Shown here: positions 1 to 10,010 of the stretch, one piece after another
How the letters are laid out: each line of letters opens with the position of its first letter
Numbering within the stretch: the stretch's first letter is position 1
NCBI RefSeq assembly: GCF_002197985.1
Contig: NZ_NBYK01000004.1
Location: forward strand, 248,001 to 312,000
Origin: Halopseudomonas aestusnigri
Lineage (GTDB): Bacteria > Pseudomonadota > Gammaproteobacteria > Pseudomonadales > Pseudomonadaceae
Direction: 5' to 3'
Length of the DNA stretch: 64,000 nt
Notes under the pieces: generated by a model
What the model was told of the DNA's origin: nothing
Database searches by the model: none
What the model saw: the letters and a program-made list of their open reading frames with translations, nothing else
Made by a program: the position numbers and the translations under genes

Positions 1-1
1 A

Positions 2-727
2 CAGAGGCATACCAGCCTGCGTCCACCCCCGGCCGAACGGATCAAGCACTATGACGCGCTGTGGCAGCAGCAAGAGTACGCCCGGCTGTTGCACAACCTC
101 GAAAACAGCTTGCGCAAAGCGCCGTTCTGGCTCGACGGGCACTATCTGGCCGCTCGCTGTTGCCACGCCATGGACGATGCCAACGCGGCTTCGGTCATAC
201 AGGCCCATACCCGGTCGCTTGTGCAGCGCCTCCCCGGCCTGGAATGTCTGTGCTTTGACGATGGCAGCCCTTTTGCCAGCCAGGCCACCCAACACTGGCT
301 TCAGCCCCCCGCGGATGCACAGCAGCAGAGCCAGCCAGATAACGCTACGGAGGGCGACACCGCCGCACCGCTGCGCTCCTCAGTCCCGGCTGATACGGCC
401 ATGCCGGCAGGCCATACCGACGAGCGCCAGCGCGCGCTGTCACGGCTGCAATGGGCCCGCCGACTGCTGGCCAACGCCCGACACCGGGAGGCAGAGGCCA
501 TGCTGGAGCCGCAACTGGCGCAGCTGCAGCAAAGTATGCCGCTTGCCATCTGGGACAAGCAGCTACTCAGCGAGACCCTCCAGCTGTTGCACCAGAGCCT
601 TGCCCCACGGCGCGACAGCACCAGTCAAGAACGCTGCCAGGCGCTGCAGCAACAGCTGCACTGGCTGAGTTTCCAAGATCCCCTTGAGCAGGCCACCCGG
701 CCTGAACCGCATGGAGAAGCTCTATGA
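2..727 (+). CDS. tssA: Type VI secretion protein TssA (5' end outside window)
   Basis: The frame is open from the first bases of the window, so the N-terminal ImpA domain lies upstream and only about 241 C-terminal residues are visible. The segment with APFWLDGHYLA followed by an alanine-rich helical stretch is typical of the VasJ-type C-terminal domain of TssA proteins. TssA caps or primes the growing T6SS tail in the cytoplasm and works with the baseplate and sheath. The gene overlaps tssB by an ATGA junction, which supports co-transcription and translational coupling with the six tss genes that follow. Identity rests on this domain and the context. The exact TssA subclass cannot be judged without the N-terminus. 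Confidence 0.85.
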   Translation, partial: QRHTSLRPPPAERIKHYDALWQQQEYARLLHNLENSLRKAPFWLDGHYLAARCCHAMDDANAASVIQAHTRSLVQRLPGLECLCFDDGSPFASQATQHWLQPPADAQQQSQPDNATEGDTAAPLRSSVPADTAMPAGHTDERQRALSRLQWARRLLANARHREAEAMLEPQLAQLQQSMPLAIWDKQLLSETLQLLHQSLAPRRDSTSQERCQALQQQLHWLSFQDPLEQATRPEPHGEAL

Positions 728-1218
728 CAAAAGACACCACGGTCGCCCCGCGCGAGCGCATCAACGTGACCTTCACCCCAAACACCGGTGACCAGCAACA
801 GGAGATTGAACTGCCGCTGAAGCTGATGGTGCTGGGCGACTTCACCCAGCGCAGGGACGAGCGCAGCATTGAGCAGCGCAAGCCCATCGCAATCGACAAA
901 AACAGCTTCGAGGATGTGCTGGCCAAACAGGATCTGCGCCTGACCTTCAATGTTCCCAATCGATTGCAGGAGGAGGACGCCGACAGCGAGTTGCCGGTCG
1001 AACTCGACATCCGCTCGATGTCCGACTTCAACCCGGCCAGCGTGGTCGAACAGGTCCCGGAACTGCGTCAACTGATGGAGCTACGCGAAGCCCTGGTCGC
1101 CCTCAAGGGGCCGCTGGGCAACACACCGGCCTTCCGCCAGGCAATTGAAGCGCTGCTGCGCGACGACCAGTCACGTGAACAGATCCTGACCGAACTCGGC
1201 CTCCCTCCGACCCCGTGA
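724..1218 (+). CDS. tssB: Type VI secretion contractile sheath small subunit TssB (VipA/ImpB)
   Basis: At 164 residues this has the normal length for TssB. The N-terminal stretch RINVTFTP followed by ELPLKLMVLGDFT is the family signature. TssB pairs with TssC to build the cytoplasmic contractile sheath around the Hcp tube, and it carries the helix recognised by ClpV after contraction. The start ATG overlaps the tssA stop codon and is preceded by GGAG at 713-716. Its stop codon lies just before tssC. The adjacent tssC and tssH genes make the assignment secure. Confidence 0.96.
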   Translation: MTKDTTVAPRERINVTFTPNTGDQQQEIELPLKLMVLGDFTQRRDERSIEQRKPIAIDKNSFEDVLAKQDLRLTFNVPNRLQEEDADSELPVELDIRSMSDFNPASVVEQVPELRQLMELREALVALKGPLGNTPAFRQAIEALLRDDQSREQILTELGLPPTP

Positions 1219-1241
1219 CGCACCCTACAGGAGCCCTCTCC

Positions 1242-2717
1242 ATGCAAAGCCAATCCACCGCTCGGGCAAACAAACCGTTGACCAACGGCAGTCTGCTCGA
1301 CCGCGTTATCGCCGAAACCCAGCTGACCCGGGAGGACGAATCCTATGCGATCGCCCGCCGGGGCGTGGGCGCCTTCATCAGCGAACTGCTGAAACCCCAC
1401 AACCGCCAGGAGCCAGTCAAGAAGGCAATGGTCGACCGGATGATCGCAGAGATCGACAGCAAGCTGAGCCGTCAGGTTGACGCCATCTTGCACCATCCCG
1501 ACTTTCAGCAGCTGGAATCGGCCTGGCGCGGCCTGAAGCTGCTGGTTGCACGCACCGACTTTCGGGAGAACATCCGCATCGAGCTGATCAATGCCTCCAG
1601 AGATGATCTGCTGGAGGACTTTGAAGACAGCCCGGAGCTTGTGCAGTCCGGTCTTTACAAACACGTATACACGGCCGAGTACGGCCAGTTTGGTGGGCAG
1701 CCGGTCGGCGCCATGATCGCCAACTACCAGTTTGGTCCGGGTACGCAGGATATTCGCCTGCTGCAACAGGTGGCCGGCGTGGCCGCCATGGCACACGCCC
1801 CGTTCATCGCAGCAGCTGGCCCCGCCTTCTTCGGACTCAAGAGCTTCCACGGCCTGCCCGACCTGAAAGACATGCAGGACCATTTCGAGGGCCCGCTGTT
1901 CAGCAAGTGGCAGGGGTTCAGGGAGAGCGAGGATGCACGCTATGTCGGTCTGACGCTGCCCCGTTTCCTGCTGCGCACACCCTACGATCCTGAAGATAAC
2001 CCGGTCCGCAGTTTTGCCTACCGCGAAACCGTCAGCGACAGCCATGAGGACTACCTTTGGGGCAACGCTGCATTCGCCTTCGCCAGCCGCCTGACCGACA
2101 GTTTCGCCCGCTATCGCTGGTGCCCCAACATCATCGGCCCGCAGAGCGGTGGCGCCGTTGATGATTTGCCATTGCATCATTTCTCCAGCATGGGCGAGAT
2201 CGAAACCAAGATCCCCACCGAAGTACTGGTCTCGGACCGTCGAGAATACGAGCTGGCAGAAGCCGGTTTTATTGCCCTGACCATGCGCAAGGGCAGCGAC
2301 AATGCGGCGTTCTTCTCCGCAAACTCGGCACAGAAACCCCGCTACTTCGGCAACAGCGCCGAGGGCAAGGCAACCGAACTCAACTTCAGGCTGGGTACGC
2401 AACTGCCCTACCTGTTCATCATCAACCGCCTGGCCCACTATCTGAAAGTGCTGCAACGCGAGCAGATCGGCGCCTGGAAAGAGCGCACCGACCTGGAGTT
2501 GGAACTGAACCGCTGGATTCGCCAGTACGTTGCAGACCAGGACAACCCGAGCGCAGAGGTGCGCGGGCGCCGGCCACTGCGGGCAGCCTCCATCGGCGTC
2601 GAGGATGTTGCCGGCCAGCCGGGCTGGTATCGGGTCAGTCTCAGCGTTCGCCCTCACTTCAAGTACATGGGCGCTGACTTCACGCTGTCGCTGGTCGGCA
2701 AGCTGGATCGCGAATGA
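1242..2717 (+). CDS. tssC: Type VI secretion contractile sheath large subunit TssC (VipB/ImpC)
   Basis: This is the large sheath protein, 491 residues from the start chosen here. Family landmarks include FGGQPVGAMIANYQF near the middle and LTMRKGSDNAAFF before the C-terminal domain. I chose ATG 1242 because AGGAG sits at 1229-1233, eight bases upstream. A longer in-frame GTG at 1215, overlapping the tssB stop, would add nine residues but lacks a good ribosome-binding site. TssC forms the sheath with TssB and contracts to drive the Hcp/VgrG spear. The stop codon overlaps the tssE start (ATGATGA). Confidence 0.96.
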   Translation: MQSQSTARANKPLTNGSLLDRVIAETQLTREDESYAIARRGVGAFISELLKPHNRQEPVKKAMVDRMIAEIDSKLSRQVDAILHHPDFQQLESAWRGLKLLVARTDFRENIRIELINASRDDLLEDFEDSPELVQSGLYKHVYTAEYGQFGGQPVGAMIANYQFGPGTQDIRLLQQVAGVAAMAHAPFIAAAGPAFFGLKSFHGLPDLKDMQDHFEGPLFSKWQGFRESEDARYVGLTLPRFLLRTPYDPEDNPVRSFAYRETVSDSHEDYLWGNAAFAFASRLTDSFARYRWCPNIIGPQSGGAVDDLPLHHFSSMGEIETKIPTEVLVSDRREYELAEAGFIALTMRKGSDNAAFFSANSAQKPRYFGNSAEGKATELNFRLGTQLPYLFIINRLAHYLKVLQREQIGAWKERTDLELELNRWIRQYVADQDNPSAEVRGRRPLRAASIGVEDVAGQPGWYRVSLSVRPHFKYMGADFTLSLVGKLDRE

Positions 2718-3154
2718 TGACAAGGCCCGGATACGGCTCCTTGCTGGAGCGCCTCAGCGGCAGCGACCGGTCCCGCTCCGGTCTGCCAGGCGCCGAGGCC
2801 GCCAGTGCCTCGGTGATGGCCCAGCTGGCGCGCATGCTCAGCACCCGCGCCGGCAGCGTACAGATGCTGCCCGACTACGGCCTACCCGAACTGAACGATA
2901 TGCGACTGACGCTGCATGACACCCGGCAGCAGGCACGCGCGGCGATAGAGCGCTTCATCAGCCGCTACGAGCCGCGTCTGCGCGAGGTGCGGGTCAGCTG
3001 TCAGCATGATGCTAGTGACCCGCTGCGCCTGGCCTTCATCATCAACGCCCGGCTCAACTTGCCGGAGCTGCGGCAGCCAGTCACCTTCAGTGTGCAACTC
3101 GACGGCCAGGGCAAGGCTGCAGTGACCCTGCAGCGAGACGACTCCGACATCTGA
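2714..3154 (+). CDS. tssE: Type VI secretion baseplate protein TssE (gp25-like)
   Basis: This 146-residue protein matches the gp25/lysozyme-like TssE family in length and position. It starts with a YGSLLERL motif, and a conserved C-terminal part includes RLAFIINARL. TssE is a small baseplate wedge protein that contacts the first sheath ring and the TssF/TssG heterotrimer. The start codon overlaps the stop of tssC, and tssF follows after only seven bases, so it is part of the same operon. A second methionine follows the first directly, so the start could be one codon later. Confidence 0.93.
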   Translation: MMTRPGYGSLLERLSGSDRSRSGLPGAEAASASVMAQLARMLSTRAGSVQMLPDYGLPELNDMRLTLHDTRQQARAAIERFISRYEPRLREVRVSCQHDASDPLRLAFIINARLNLPELRQPVTFSVQLDGQGKAAVTLQRDDSDI

Positions 3155-3161
3155 ATCCACC

Positions 3162-4937
3162 ATGACCTTCAATCACTACTTTCAGAGCGAGTTGAGTGCC
3201 CTGCGTGAGCAGGGCCGGCGGTTTGCCGAACATCACCCCGCGCTGGCGCCCTACCTCGCCGGCACCAGCACCGACCCGGATGTAGAGCGGCTGCTTGAGG
3301 GCGTTGCCTTTCTTACCGGGCGCCTGAGGCAAAAACTCGATGACGAGTTGCCCGAACTGACCCACTCGCTTATGCATCTGCTTTGGCCAAACTGCCTGCG
3401 CCCCATGCCGGCACTGGCCATGCTGCAGTTCGAACCGTTGCAACGACCGCTCAAGGCACTACCCATTGCACGCGGCACCGGGGTGGAGTCACGCCCTGTC
3501 GACGGTATTCGGTGCCGCTTTCGCACAACCAGTGCGGCGACCTTGCTGCCCGTCGAACTGGCAGGCTGCCGTTACCAGAGCCATGCTACCGGCGCACGCT
3601 TGACCCTGACACTGCAGATGACCTGCGAAGGCAGCCTGACAGACCTCGATCTGCGCCGACTGCGCTTGCACCTGAGCGGCAATGCCTATTCAAGCCGTCA
3701 GCTGTACCTGCACCTGTGCCGCCATCTGGACGCCATTACCCTGCAGCCGCTCGATGCAGCAGGGCAACCGCTGACTCAACAACCATCACTCACCCTGCCC
3801 GCCGACCACCTGCAGCCCTGCGGTTTTGCGACTGAGGAAACCCTGCTGCCGAATACCGATCAGGGGTTCAGCGGCTATCGGCACCTGCAGGACTACTTTG
3901 CCTTCGCCGAGAAGTTTCTGTTTGTCGAGCTGACCGGCCTTGAGCGCGAGGTCACGCCGGACAAACCACTAATGCAGCAGGCACGCGGGCTGCGCATCGA
4001 ATTTGACCTGCACCATCCGGACTGCCGCCAACTGACGCCAGACACCGATATGGTGAAGCTTTACTGCACACCTGTCGTCAACCTGTTCAGCCACGACGCC
4101 AGTCCGGTCAGACTCGATGGCCGACAGGATCGTTACCTGCTGCGCCCTGCGGGCCTTGCACCAGCCCAGTGCGGCGTCTTTTCGGTCAATCGGGTAACCG
4201 GCTGGAAGCCGGGCGGCATGGGTTACCGGACCTACGTTCCGTTCGAATCCTTCGAGCATGACCATACACTCGCAGGCCCCGATGCATCGCCGCACTACAG
4301 CTTGCGACAACTGCCGGCTCTGGATGGCGAACACCTGGAAACCCACCTGTGCTTCGGTCTCCAGCAGCAGGATCAGCAGGAAACCCTGTCCATTGAGCTG
4401 ACCTGCACCAATCAGCAGTGGCCTGGCAAGCTGGCCCAGGGCGACATCTGCCATCCCTGCGAGGGCACGCCCGAGTTTGTGCAATTTCGCAATATCGGGC
4501 GCATCACCCCAAGCTATGCGCCGGCGCTGCACCACCAGGGGTTGTGGCAGTTGATCAGCAGCATGGCGCTCAACTACCAGACGCTGGAGAACATCAGTGC
4601 CCTGCGCGAAGCACTCAGCTGTCACGACCTGCCAAGGCACTGCGACCAGAACGCAGCCAGGGTCAGCGAGCGCCGTCTGAACGCACTGCGCTCGGTGCGG
4701 CACCGTCAGACCGACCGTCTGTTTCGAGGGCTGCCGATACGCGGCGTGCAGTCGGAACTGGAGGTTGACGCAGAGGGCTGTAACGGCTCCGGGGAGCTCT
4801 TTCTGTTTGGCTCGGTGTTAAACGAATTTTTCGCGCAGCATGCCGGCATCAACACGTTTCACGCCCTCTCCATCATCAGCTTGCAGGGAGAACGCTACCA
4901 ATGGGTACCGCGTCTGGGTCACCAGCCCCTGTTCTGA
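3162..4937 (+). CDS. tssF: Type VI secretion baseplate protein TssF (ImpG/VasA)
   Basis: This 591-residue protein has the usual length of TssF and the characteristic N-terminus FNHYFQSELSALREQGRRFA followed by HPALAPYLA and DPDVERLLEG. The end, LNEFFAQHAGINTFH then GERYQW, is also typical of the family. TssF makes the core of the T6SS baseplate wedge with TssG. The gene begins seven bases after tssE and overlaps tssG by 37 bases, which suggests translational coupling between the two wedge partners. Confidence 0.96.
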   Translation: MTFNHYFQSELSALREQGRRFAEHHPALAPYLAGTSTDPDVERLLEGVAFLTGRLRQKLDDELPELTHSLMHLLWPNCLRPMPALAMLQFEPLQRPLKALPIARGTGVESRPVDGIRCRFRTTSAATLLPVELAGCRYQSHATGARLTLTLQMTCEGSLTDLDLRRLRLHLSGNAYSSRQLYLHLCRHLDAITLQPLDAAGQPLTQQPSLTLPADHLQPCGFATEETLLPNTDQGFSGYRHLQDYFAFAEKFLFVELTGLEREVTPDKPLMQQARGLRIEFDLHHPDCRQLTPDTDMVKLYCTPVVNLFSHDASPVRLDGRQDRYLLRPAGLAPAQCGVFSVNRVTGWKPGGMGYRTYVPFESFEHDHTLAGPDASPHYSLRQLPALDGEHLETHLCFGLQQQDQQETLSIELTCTNQQWPGKLAQGDICHPCEGTPEFVQFRNIGRITPSYAPALHHQGLWQLISSMALNYQTLENISALREALSCHDLPRHCDQNAARVSERRLNALRSVRHRQTDRLFRGLPIRGVQSELEVDAEGCNGSGELFLFGSVLNEFFAQHAGINTFHALSIISLQGERYQWVPRLGHQPLF

Positions 4938-5923
4938 TTCGCCTGCAACGGGACATCCAGCATTACAGCCTGTATCAGGCACTGCTATGCCTGCTGGATC
5001 AACTGCAGCAGAGCTATCCCGGCGAGACGCCGGAAGCACACTACCGACGTGTCCGTTTTTGTGCCAACCCGGGATTGGGGTTCGCTGCAAGGGACATCGA
5101 ACAACTGCAGATTGAACACGACGAGCGCGGTCTGCATTTCGTCCTGCAGCTGAATCTGATCGCCCTCAGCGGTGCCAGTTCACCCCTGCCTGCCCACCAG
5201 GTTGAGCTGGCGCTGGGTGATGATCCGGGCTGCGGCAACGTCAGGGCCCTGTTCGACCTGTGCAATAACCGTCTGCAACGGCTGCTGTTGCCGATCTGGC
5301 AGAAGTATCGCTACTACAGCCGCTTTCGCAGCGGCGCCAGCGACCGGTTGTCCAGCAACCTGCTGGCTCTGGCCGGCTTGCACAATACGCCCGAGAGCGG
5401 CCCCCTGCAGGCCCACCGTCTGCTGCCCTGCCTGGGGCTGATCAGCGGCAAGGCCCAGTCGGCCGACAGTATCGCGGCGGTGCTGCGTCACTACTTCCGC
5501 TCTCCCTCAATCACACTGGAACAATGCCTGCCCAGACAGGTTTCCATCCCGGACGAGCAACGTTCGGCGCTCGGCCGCAACAACAGCACTCTCGGTCATG
5601 AGCTGGTTCTGGGCAGCCATATCATGTCCATCGCCGGTGCATTTCGAGTGCATCTGACGCAGCTCGACTGGAACGACTTCCACCGATTCCTGCCACCCGG
5701 ACAGGATCACCAGACGCTGCACAACCTGCTCGCCTTTCTGCTGCGCACGCCGCTGCAGTACGACCTGCGACTGCAGCTGCAGGCCAGCGAAGTGCGGGCC
5801 CTGCACCTGGGCAGCCGCAACACCTGCCGACTCGGCTGGACAACCTGGCTGGGCAGCCCGGCCGGCGATCCCGTCATTCTTCTCTGTTCCACGACCAAGG
5901 ACGGTCTGCATGATTGCAATTGA
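4901..5923 (+). CDS. tssG: Type VI secretion baseplate protein TssG (ImpH/VasB)
   Basis: At 340 residues this is normal for TssG. Family features include VRFCANPGLGF near residue 55, LFDLCNNRLQRLLLPIW KYR in the middle, and a C-terminus with FLRTPLQYDLRLQL followed by LGWTTWLGS. It forms the baseplate wedge with TssF and TssE. The start lies inside the end of tssF and is preceded by GGAG about ten bases upstream. The last 14 bases overlap tssH. No odd features. Confidence 0.95.
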   Translation: MGTASGSPAPVLIRLQRDIQHYSLYQALLCLLDQLQQSYPGETPEAHYRRVRFCANPGLGFAARDIEQLQIEHDERGLHFVLQLNLIALSGASSPLPAHQVELALGDDPGCGNVRALFDLCNNRLQRLLLPIWQKYRYYSRFRSGASDRLSSNLLALAGLHNTPESGPLQAHRLLPCLGLISGKAQSADSIAAVLRHYFRSPSITLEQCLPRQVSIPDEQRSALGRNNSTLGHELVLGSHIMSIAGAFRVHLTQLDWNDFHRFLPPGQDHQTLHNLLAFLLRTPLQYDLRLQLQASEVRALHLGSRNTCRLGWTTWLGSPAGDPVILLCSTTKDGLHDCN

Positions 5924-8417
5924 TATTCACCAACTTGTCAGCCTGCTCGATAGCGAGGTACACAGCGCCCTTGAGCGCGCCGCCGAGCACTGTCTGCAAC
6001 GCGGCGGCGCCAACGTGGAGCCGGAAGACCTCATCCGGGCCCTGCTGCAACACCGCGGCAGCCTGCTGCATCAGGTGCTTGCTGTCAGCGAGATTGACGC
6101 CGATGCACTGTTATCCAGCTGCCATCTACCAACCCAACACCAGCAGAGCGGCCGCAACCCGAGCTTGTCCAGCACGCTGGTCAACTGGCTGCAACAGGCA
6201 CTACTGGTCGCCACCACCGAGCTGCATCAGCAACGAATAAACCTGCACGCACTGCTGCTTGGCTGGCTGCGCAACCCTTTGCTGCACCCTGATCCCCTGG
6301 CTCCGCTCAGCATTGATCAACTGCAGCAGTTGGCCAACGCGGACGACACCAGCCTTCAGACCGACACATCGCTGCTCAAGTCCTACACCCACGACCTGAC
6401 AGAGCAGGCGGAGGAAGGCGCTCTGGACCCGGTGCTTGGGCGCGAGCGCGAGATCAGGCAGCTGGTCGACATCCTCTGCCGACGCCGCAAAAGCAACCCG
6501 ATCATCATCGGCGATGCCGGGGTTGGCAAAAGTGCACTGGTCGAGGGGCTGGCACAACGGCTCGTCGCCGGCGGTGTCCCGGAAGCACTGCGCGGCTGGC
6601 GGCTGCTCAGTCTTGATCTCGGCCTTCTGCAGGCAGGGGCCGGTATGCGTGGGGAGCTGGAACGACGCCTGCAAGGCATACTGGCGGGCGCTGCCGACCC
6701 TGATAACCGGGTCATTTTGTTCATCGATGAAGCTCATACGCTGATCGGCCATGGTGGTGATGCCGGTACTGCCGATACCGCCAACCTGCTAAAACCTGCC
6801 CTGGCACGCGGCACGCTCAGGGCGATCGCCGCCACCACCTGGAGCGAGTATCGGCGTCATATCGAAAAGGACCCGGCTCTTGCACGCCGCTTCCAGCCCT
6901 TGCAACTGCGCGAGCCCAGCCCATCCGAGGCGATAAGCCTGCTGCGCGGACTGGTGCCTCGCTATGCCGAAAGCCACGGACTGCATGTGCGAGACGAGGC
7001 GGTTGTGGCGGCGGTCGAGCTGGCAGCTCGCTATCTGGCAGACCGCCAATTGCCTGACAAAGCCCTGGATCTGCTCGATACCGCCTGCGCGAGAACGCGG
7101 GTAAACCTTGCAGCCGTGCCCGCTGCGCTGGACCGCCTGCAGGCACAACAGGCTGACCAGGCACGCCAGCGCGAATCGATTGAGCGCGACCGACAGCTAG
7201 GACTGCCAACCGACCCCGCCCTGCTTGAACATCTGAACCAGCAACATCAGGCCGGCGGCGATACCCTGCAAAATCTGCAGCAGCAGTGGACCGCGCAGCG
7301 GGAGCTGGCGCTGCAACTGGTCAGTTTGCGTCATCAGCGCGAGGCGCCGCATGCCGAACTGCGCCAGGCGCTGCAAGACCTGCAACAGGCGCCGCAGCCC
7401 CGACTGGTCTGCGCCGAGGTAGATCGCAATGCGATTGTCGAAGTGGTGCATGAGTGGACAGGCATTCCGACCGCACAACTGAGCGGACACTACCACGAGC
7501 GCATCGCCCGTTTCGGGGAACGCCTGCACGAGCGGCTGCATGGTCAGCCCGAGGCGGTAGAGCAACTGAATCGCAGCCTGCGTGCCAGCGCACTGGGCCT
7601 GTCCCGCCCGGACCGTCCTGCCGGCGTATTTCTGCTCACCGGTCCGAGCGGCGTTGGCAAGACGGCAACCGCGGAGGCCATTGCCGACCTGCTGTATGGC
7701 GGAGACGCGTTTCTTACTGTGATCAACATGGGTGAGTATCAGGAGCGCCATAGCCTGGCCCGGCTGATCGGCGCTCCGCCCGGCTACGTGGGCTACGGTG
7801 AAGGCGGCCAATTGACCGAAGCGGTACGTCGCCGCCCTTACTCGGTGATCCTGCTGGACGAGGTCGAGAAGGCCGATCCACAGTTGCTCAATCTGTTCTA
7901 TCAGATCTTCGACAAGGGCATCGCGAATGACGGAGAGGGGCGCGAAATCGACTTTCGCAACACGCTGATTCTGCTTACATCCAATCTTGGCAGTGAGCAC
8001 ATTGAACGACTCTGTCGCAACGCTGCACGCCCCACCCCTGAGCAACTGGTCGAAGCCATCCACCCCCATCTGAACGCGCATTTCAAACCGGCGCTACTCG
8101 CCCGCATGCGTGTTTTGCCGTACTACCCGCTTGCAGCGCAAAGTCTGCAATCCATCGCCAGTCAGCGCCTTCGTGCGCTGCAGCAGCGTATGCAGGCGCG
8201 TGCGATTGGATGCCGGCTGGATCCCCGGCTGCCTTCACTGATTGCCGAGGCGTGCAGCAATACGGGTGGTGCTCGCCATATTGAGCGCTGGCTTGAAGAG
8301 CGTCTGATAAGCCCCATCGCAGATAGGCTGCTGCAGAGCGACGAGCCGAACCACTGCGCACTGAACCTGTACGCCCGGGTTGACAATGAGGGAGAGGTGA
8401 CCTGTGAGCTCGCGTGA
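5910..8417 (+). CDS. tssH: Type VI secretion AAA+ ATPase TssH (ClpV)
   Basis: This 835-residue Clp/Hsp100 ATPase disassembles contracted TssBC sheaths in the cytoplasm. It has an N-terminal Clp repeat domain (about residues 1-150) and a first AAA module with Walker A GDAGVGKS at about 201 and Walker B ILFIDEAHT. A middle coiled-coil region covers about 400-480. The second AAA module has Walker A GPSGVGKT at about 578 and Walker B VILLDEVEKAD, followed by the GYVGYGEGGQLTEAVRR pore segment typical of ClpV. It overlaps tssG at its start and the sigma-54 activator at its end. The tss context separates it from housekeeping ClpB. Confidence 0.96.
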   Translation: MIAIDIHQLVSLLDSEVHSALERAAEHCLQRGGANVEPEDLIRALLQHRGSLLHQVLAVSEIDADALLSSCHLPTQHQQSGRNPSLSSTLVNWLQQALLVATTELHQQRINLHALLLGWLRNPLLHPDPLAPLSIDQLQQLANADDTSLQTDTSLLKSYTHDLTEQAEEGALDPVLGREREIRQLVDILCRRRKSNPIIIGDAGVGKSALVEGLAQRLVAGGVPEALRGWRLLSLDLGLLQAGAGMRGELERRLQGILAGAADPDNRVILFIDEAHTLIGHGGDAGTADTANLLKPALARGTLRAIAATTWSEYRRHIEKDPALARRFQPLQLREPSPSEAISLLRGLVPRYAESHGLHVRDEAVVAAVELAARYLADRQLPDKALDLLDTACARTRVNLAAVPAALDRLQAQQADQARQRESIERDRQLGLPTDPALLEHLNQQHQAGGDTLQNLQQQWTAQRELALQLVSLRHQREAPHAELRQALQDLQQAPQPRLVCAEVDRNAIVEVVHEWTGIPTAQLSGHYHERIARFGERLHERLHGQPEAVEQLNRSLRASALGLSRPDRPAGVFLLTGPSGVGKTATAEAIADLLYGGDAFLTVINMGEYQERHSLARLIGAPPGYVGYGEGGQLTEAVRRRPYSVILLDEVEKADPQLLNLFYQIFDKGIANDGEGREIDFRNTLILLTSNLGSEHIERLCRNAARPTPEQLVEAIHPHLNAHFKPALLARMRVLPYYPLAAQSLQSIASQRLRALQQRMQARAIGCRLDPRLPSLIAEACSNTGGARHIERWLEERLISPIADRLLQSDEPNHCALNLYARVDNEGEVTCELA

Positions 8418-9951
8418 AATGCTGCCGTTCAACGCGGCAGCTGCCGTACCCGATGCGGCAAACCTACTGACCGGACTGAGCGCGCTCGTGCAGTGCCAGA
8501 ACTCCGCCGAACTGCAGCAAAAGCTGGTCGGATGGCTCGCGGAGCTGGGCAACTGCGCACTGGTTCAGCTGTATCTGCTCGACGCCAGCCATAGCCGGCT
8601 GCCGCTGTGTTGCCAGTGGCTGGACGGCCAGCTCGGTGGAGAGCACGGCGAGGATGGCCTGACGGCACCGTTGCTTGCCTACAGCCTGAGCCAGAACACC
8701 CCGCTGCAACTGGACGAACTGGATCGCAGCCTGCATGCAACCCCCTTCCTGCCGGCAAGTTCAGCTGCCTGGCGCAGCCTGCTGTGTCAGCCCATTCTGG
8801 ATCGCAGACAGCAAGTGGGCGGGCTGCTGGTGCTGGCCAGCCGGGCACGGGGTCTCGGCAGAGCACTGACGTTGCCGCTGGACATGGTCGGCAATATTGC
8901 GTTGGCGCAACTGCACGCAATGCAACAGGCCGAGCTGGCGCTGCAGGCACCCGATCTGCCACTGCCCGAGCCGGCAACAGCCAGCAAGCTCGGCAGTTTC
9001 GGGCTGATCGGTGAGAGCCCCGCCATGCAGCAGGTCTACCGACTGATCAGCAAGGTACTGCACAACCCCGTCACGGTGCTGCTCGGCGGCGAGACCGGTA
9101 CCGGCAAGGAGCTGGTCGCCCGCGCCATCCACGATTACGGCTCACGCCGCAGCCAGCCCTTTATTGCTCAAAACTGCAGCGCGCTGCCCGAGCAGCTGCT
9201 GGAAAGCGAACTGTTCGGCTACCGCAAGGGGGCCTTCACCGGCGCCGACCAGGACCGGGAAGGGCTGTTCGACGCGGCCAATGGCGGGACCTTGTTTCTG
9301 GACGAAATCGGCGACATGCCGCTGGCCCTGCAAGCCAAGCTGCTGCGGGTGCTGCAGGAGGGCGAGGTGCGACCGCTTGGCAGCAACCAGAGCCATCGTG
9401 TCGACGTCCGCATCGTCGCCGCCACCCACCAGGATCTGTTCAGTCAGGTCGAGCAGGGAGGGTTTCGTGAGGACCTTTACTACCGCTTGAGCCACTTCCC
9501 GATCAGCCTGCCGCCGCTGCGCGAGCGCGGCAGCGATATCCGACAGCTTGCCCTGCAGTTTACCCAAGAGACCTGTACCTTCCTGCAGCGCTCGCACTGC
9601 CGCTGGTCAGACACCGCCCTGGCATACCTCGCGACTCAGCGTTTCCCTGGCAATGTGCGTGAACTCAAGGGACTGATCGCCCGGGCTCTTTTGCTGTGCG
9701 ACGGTAACCTGCTGCTGCCAGAGCACCTGGACCTGCCCAATACGCCAACCCAGGCTCACCGCCTGACGCTGCGCGAACAACTGGAGGCGGTAGAGCGCAA
9801 CCTGCTCAACGAAGCCCTGCAACAGCACAACGGCAATCAGACCCTGACCGCCCGGATGCTGGGTTTGCCCAGGCGGACCCTGCTCTACCGCATGCAGCGG
9901 CTCGGCATAGCGCTGCGGTCACGATCACAGGCTCAATGCCTACCAAAATAG
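8404..9951 (+). CDS. Sigma-54-dependent activator of the type VI cluster (VasH/Sfa-like)
   Basis: This 515-residue enhancer-binding protein has three parts: an N-terminal GAF-like sensor region (about 20-180), a AAA+ domain with Walker A GETGTGKE at about residue 230 and the sigma-54 contact loop GAFTGA at about 276, and a C-terminal Fis-type helix-turn-helix ([21 protein letters not shown]). The start is GTG 8404 with GGAG nine bases upstream; an ATG five codons later is possible. It overlaps tssH by 14 bases, so it is co-expressed with the secretion genes. VasH-type proteins activate T6SS (often hcp) promoters. Target promoters are not in this window. Confidence 0.92.
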   Translation: MSSREMLPFNAAAAVPDAANLLTGLSALVQCQNSAELQQKLVGWLAELGNCALVQLYLLDASHSRLPLCCQWLDGQLGGEHGEDGLTAPLLAYSLSQNTPLQLDELDRSLHATPFLPASSAAWRSLLCQPILDRRQQVGGLLVLASRARGLGRALTLPLDMVGNIALAQLHAMQQAELALQAPDLPLPEPATASKLGSFGLIGESPAMQQVYRLISKVLHNPVTVLLGGETGTGKELVARAIHDYGSRRSQPFIAQNCSALPEQLLESELFGYRKGAFTGADQDREGLFDAANGGTLFLDEIGDMPLALQAKLLRVLQEGEVRPLGSNQSHRVDVRIVAATHQDLFSQVEQGGFREDLYYRLSHFPISLPPLRERGSDIRQLALQFTQETCTFLQRSHCRWSDTALAYLATQRFPGNVRELKGLIARALLLCDGNLLLPEHLDLPNTPTQAHRLTLREQLEAVERNLLNEALQQHNGNQTLTARMLGLPRRTLLYRMQRLGIALRSRSQAQCLPK

Positions 9952-10010
9952 TATTGCGCCGCGGGTGTATTCAACGTCTCATGGCCCCTGGACCTCGCCA
10001 TGGAGTAACC

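Noticed and set aside
1068-2723. 550-codon open frame antisense to tssC
   Set aside because: tssC is unmistakable on the other strand; the antisense frame is a composition effect.
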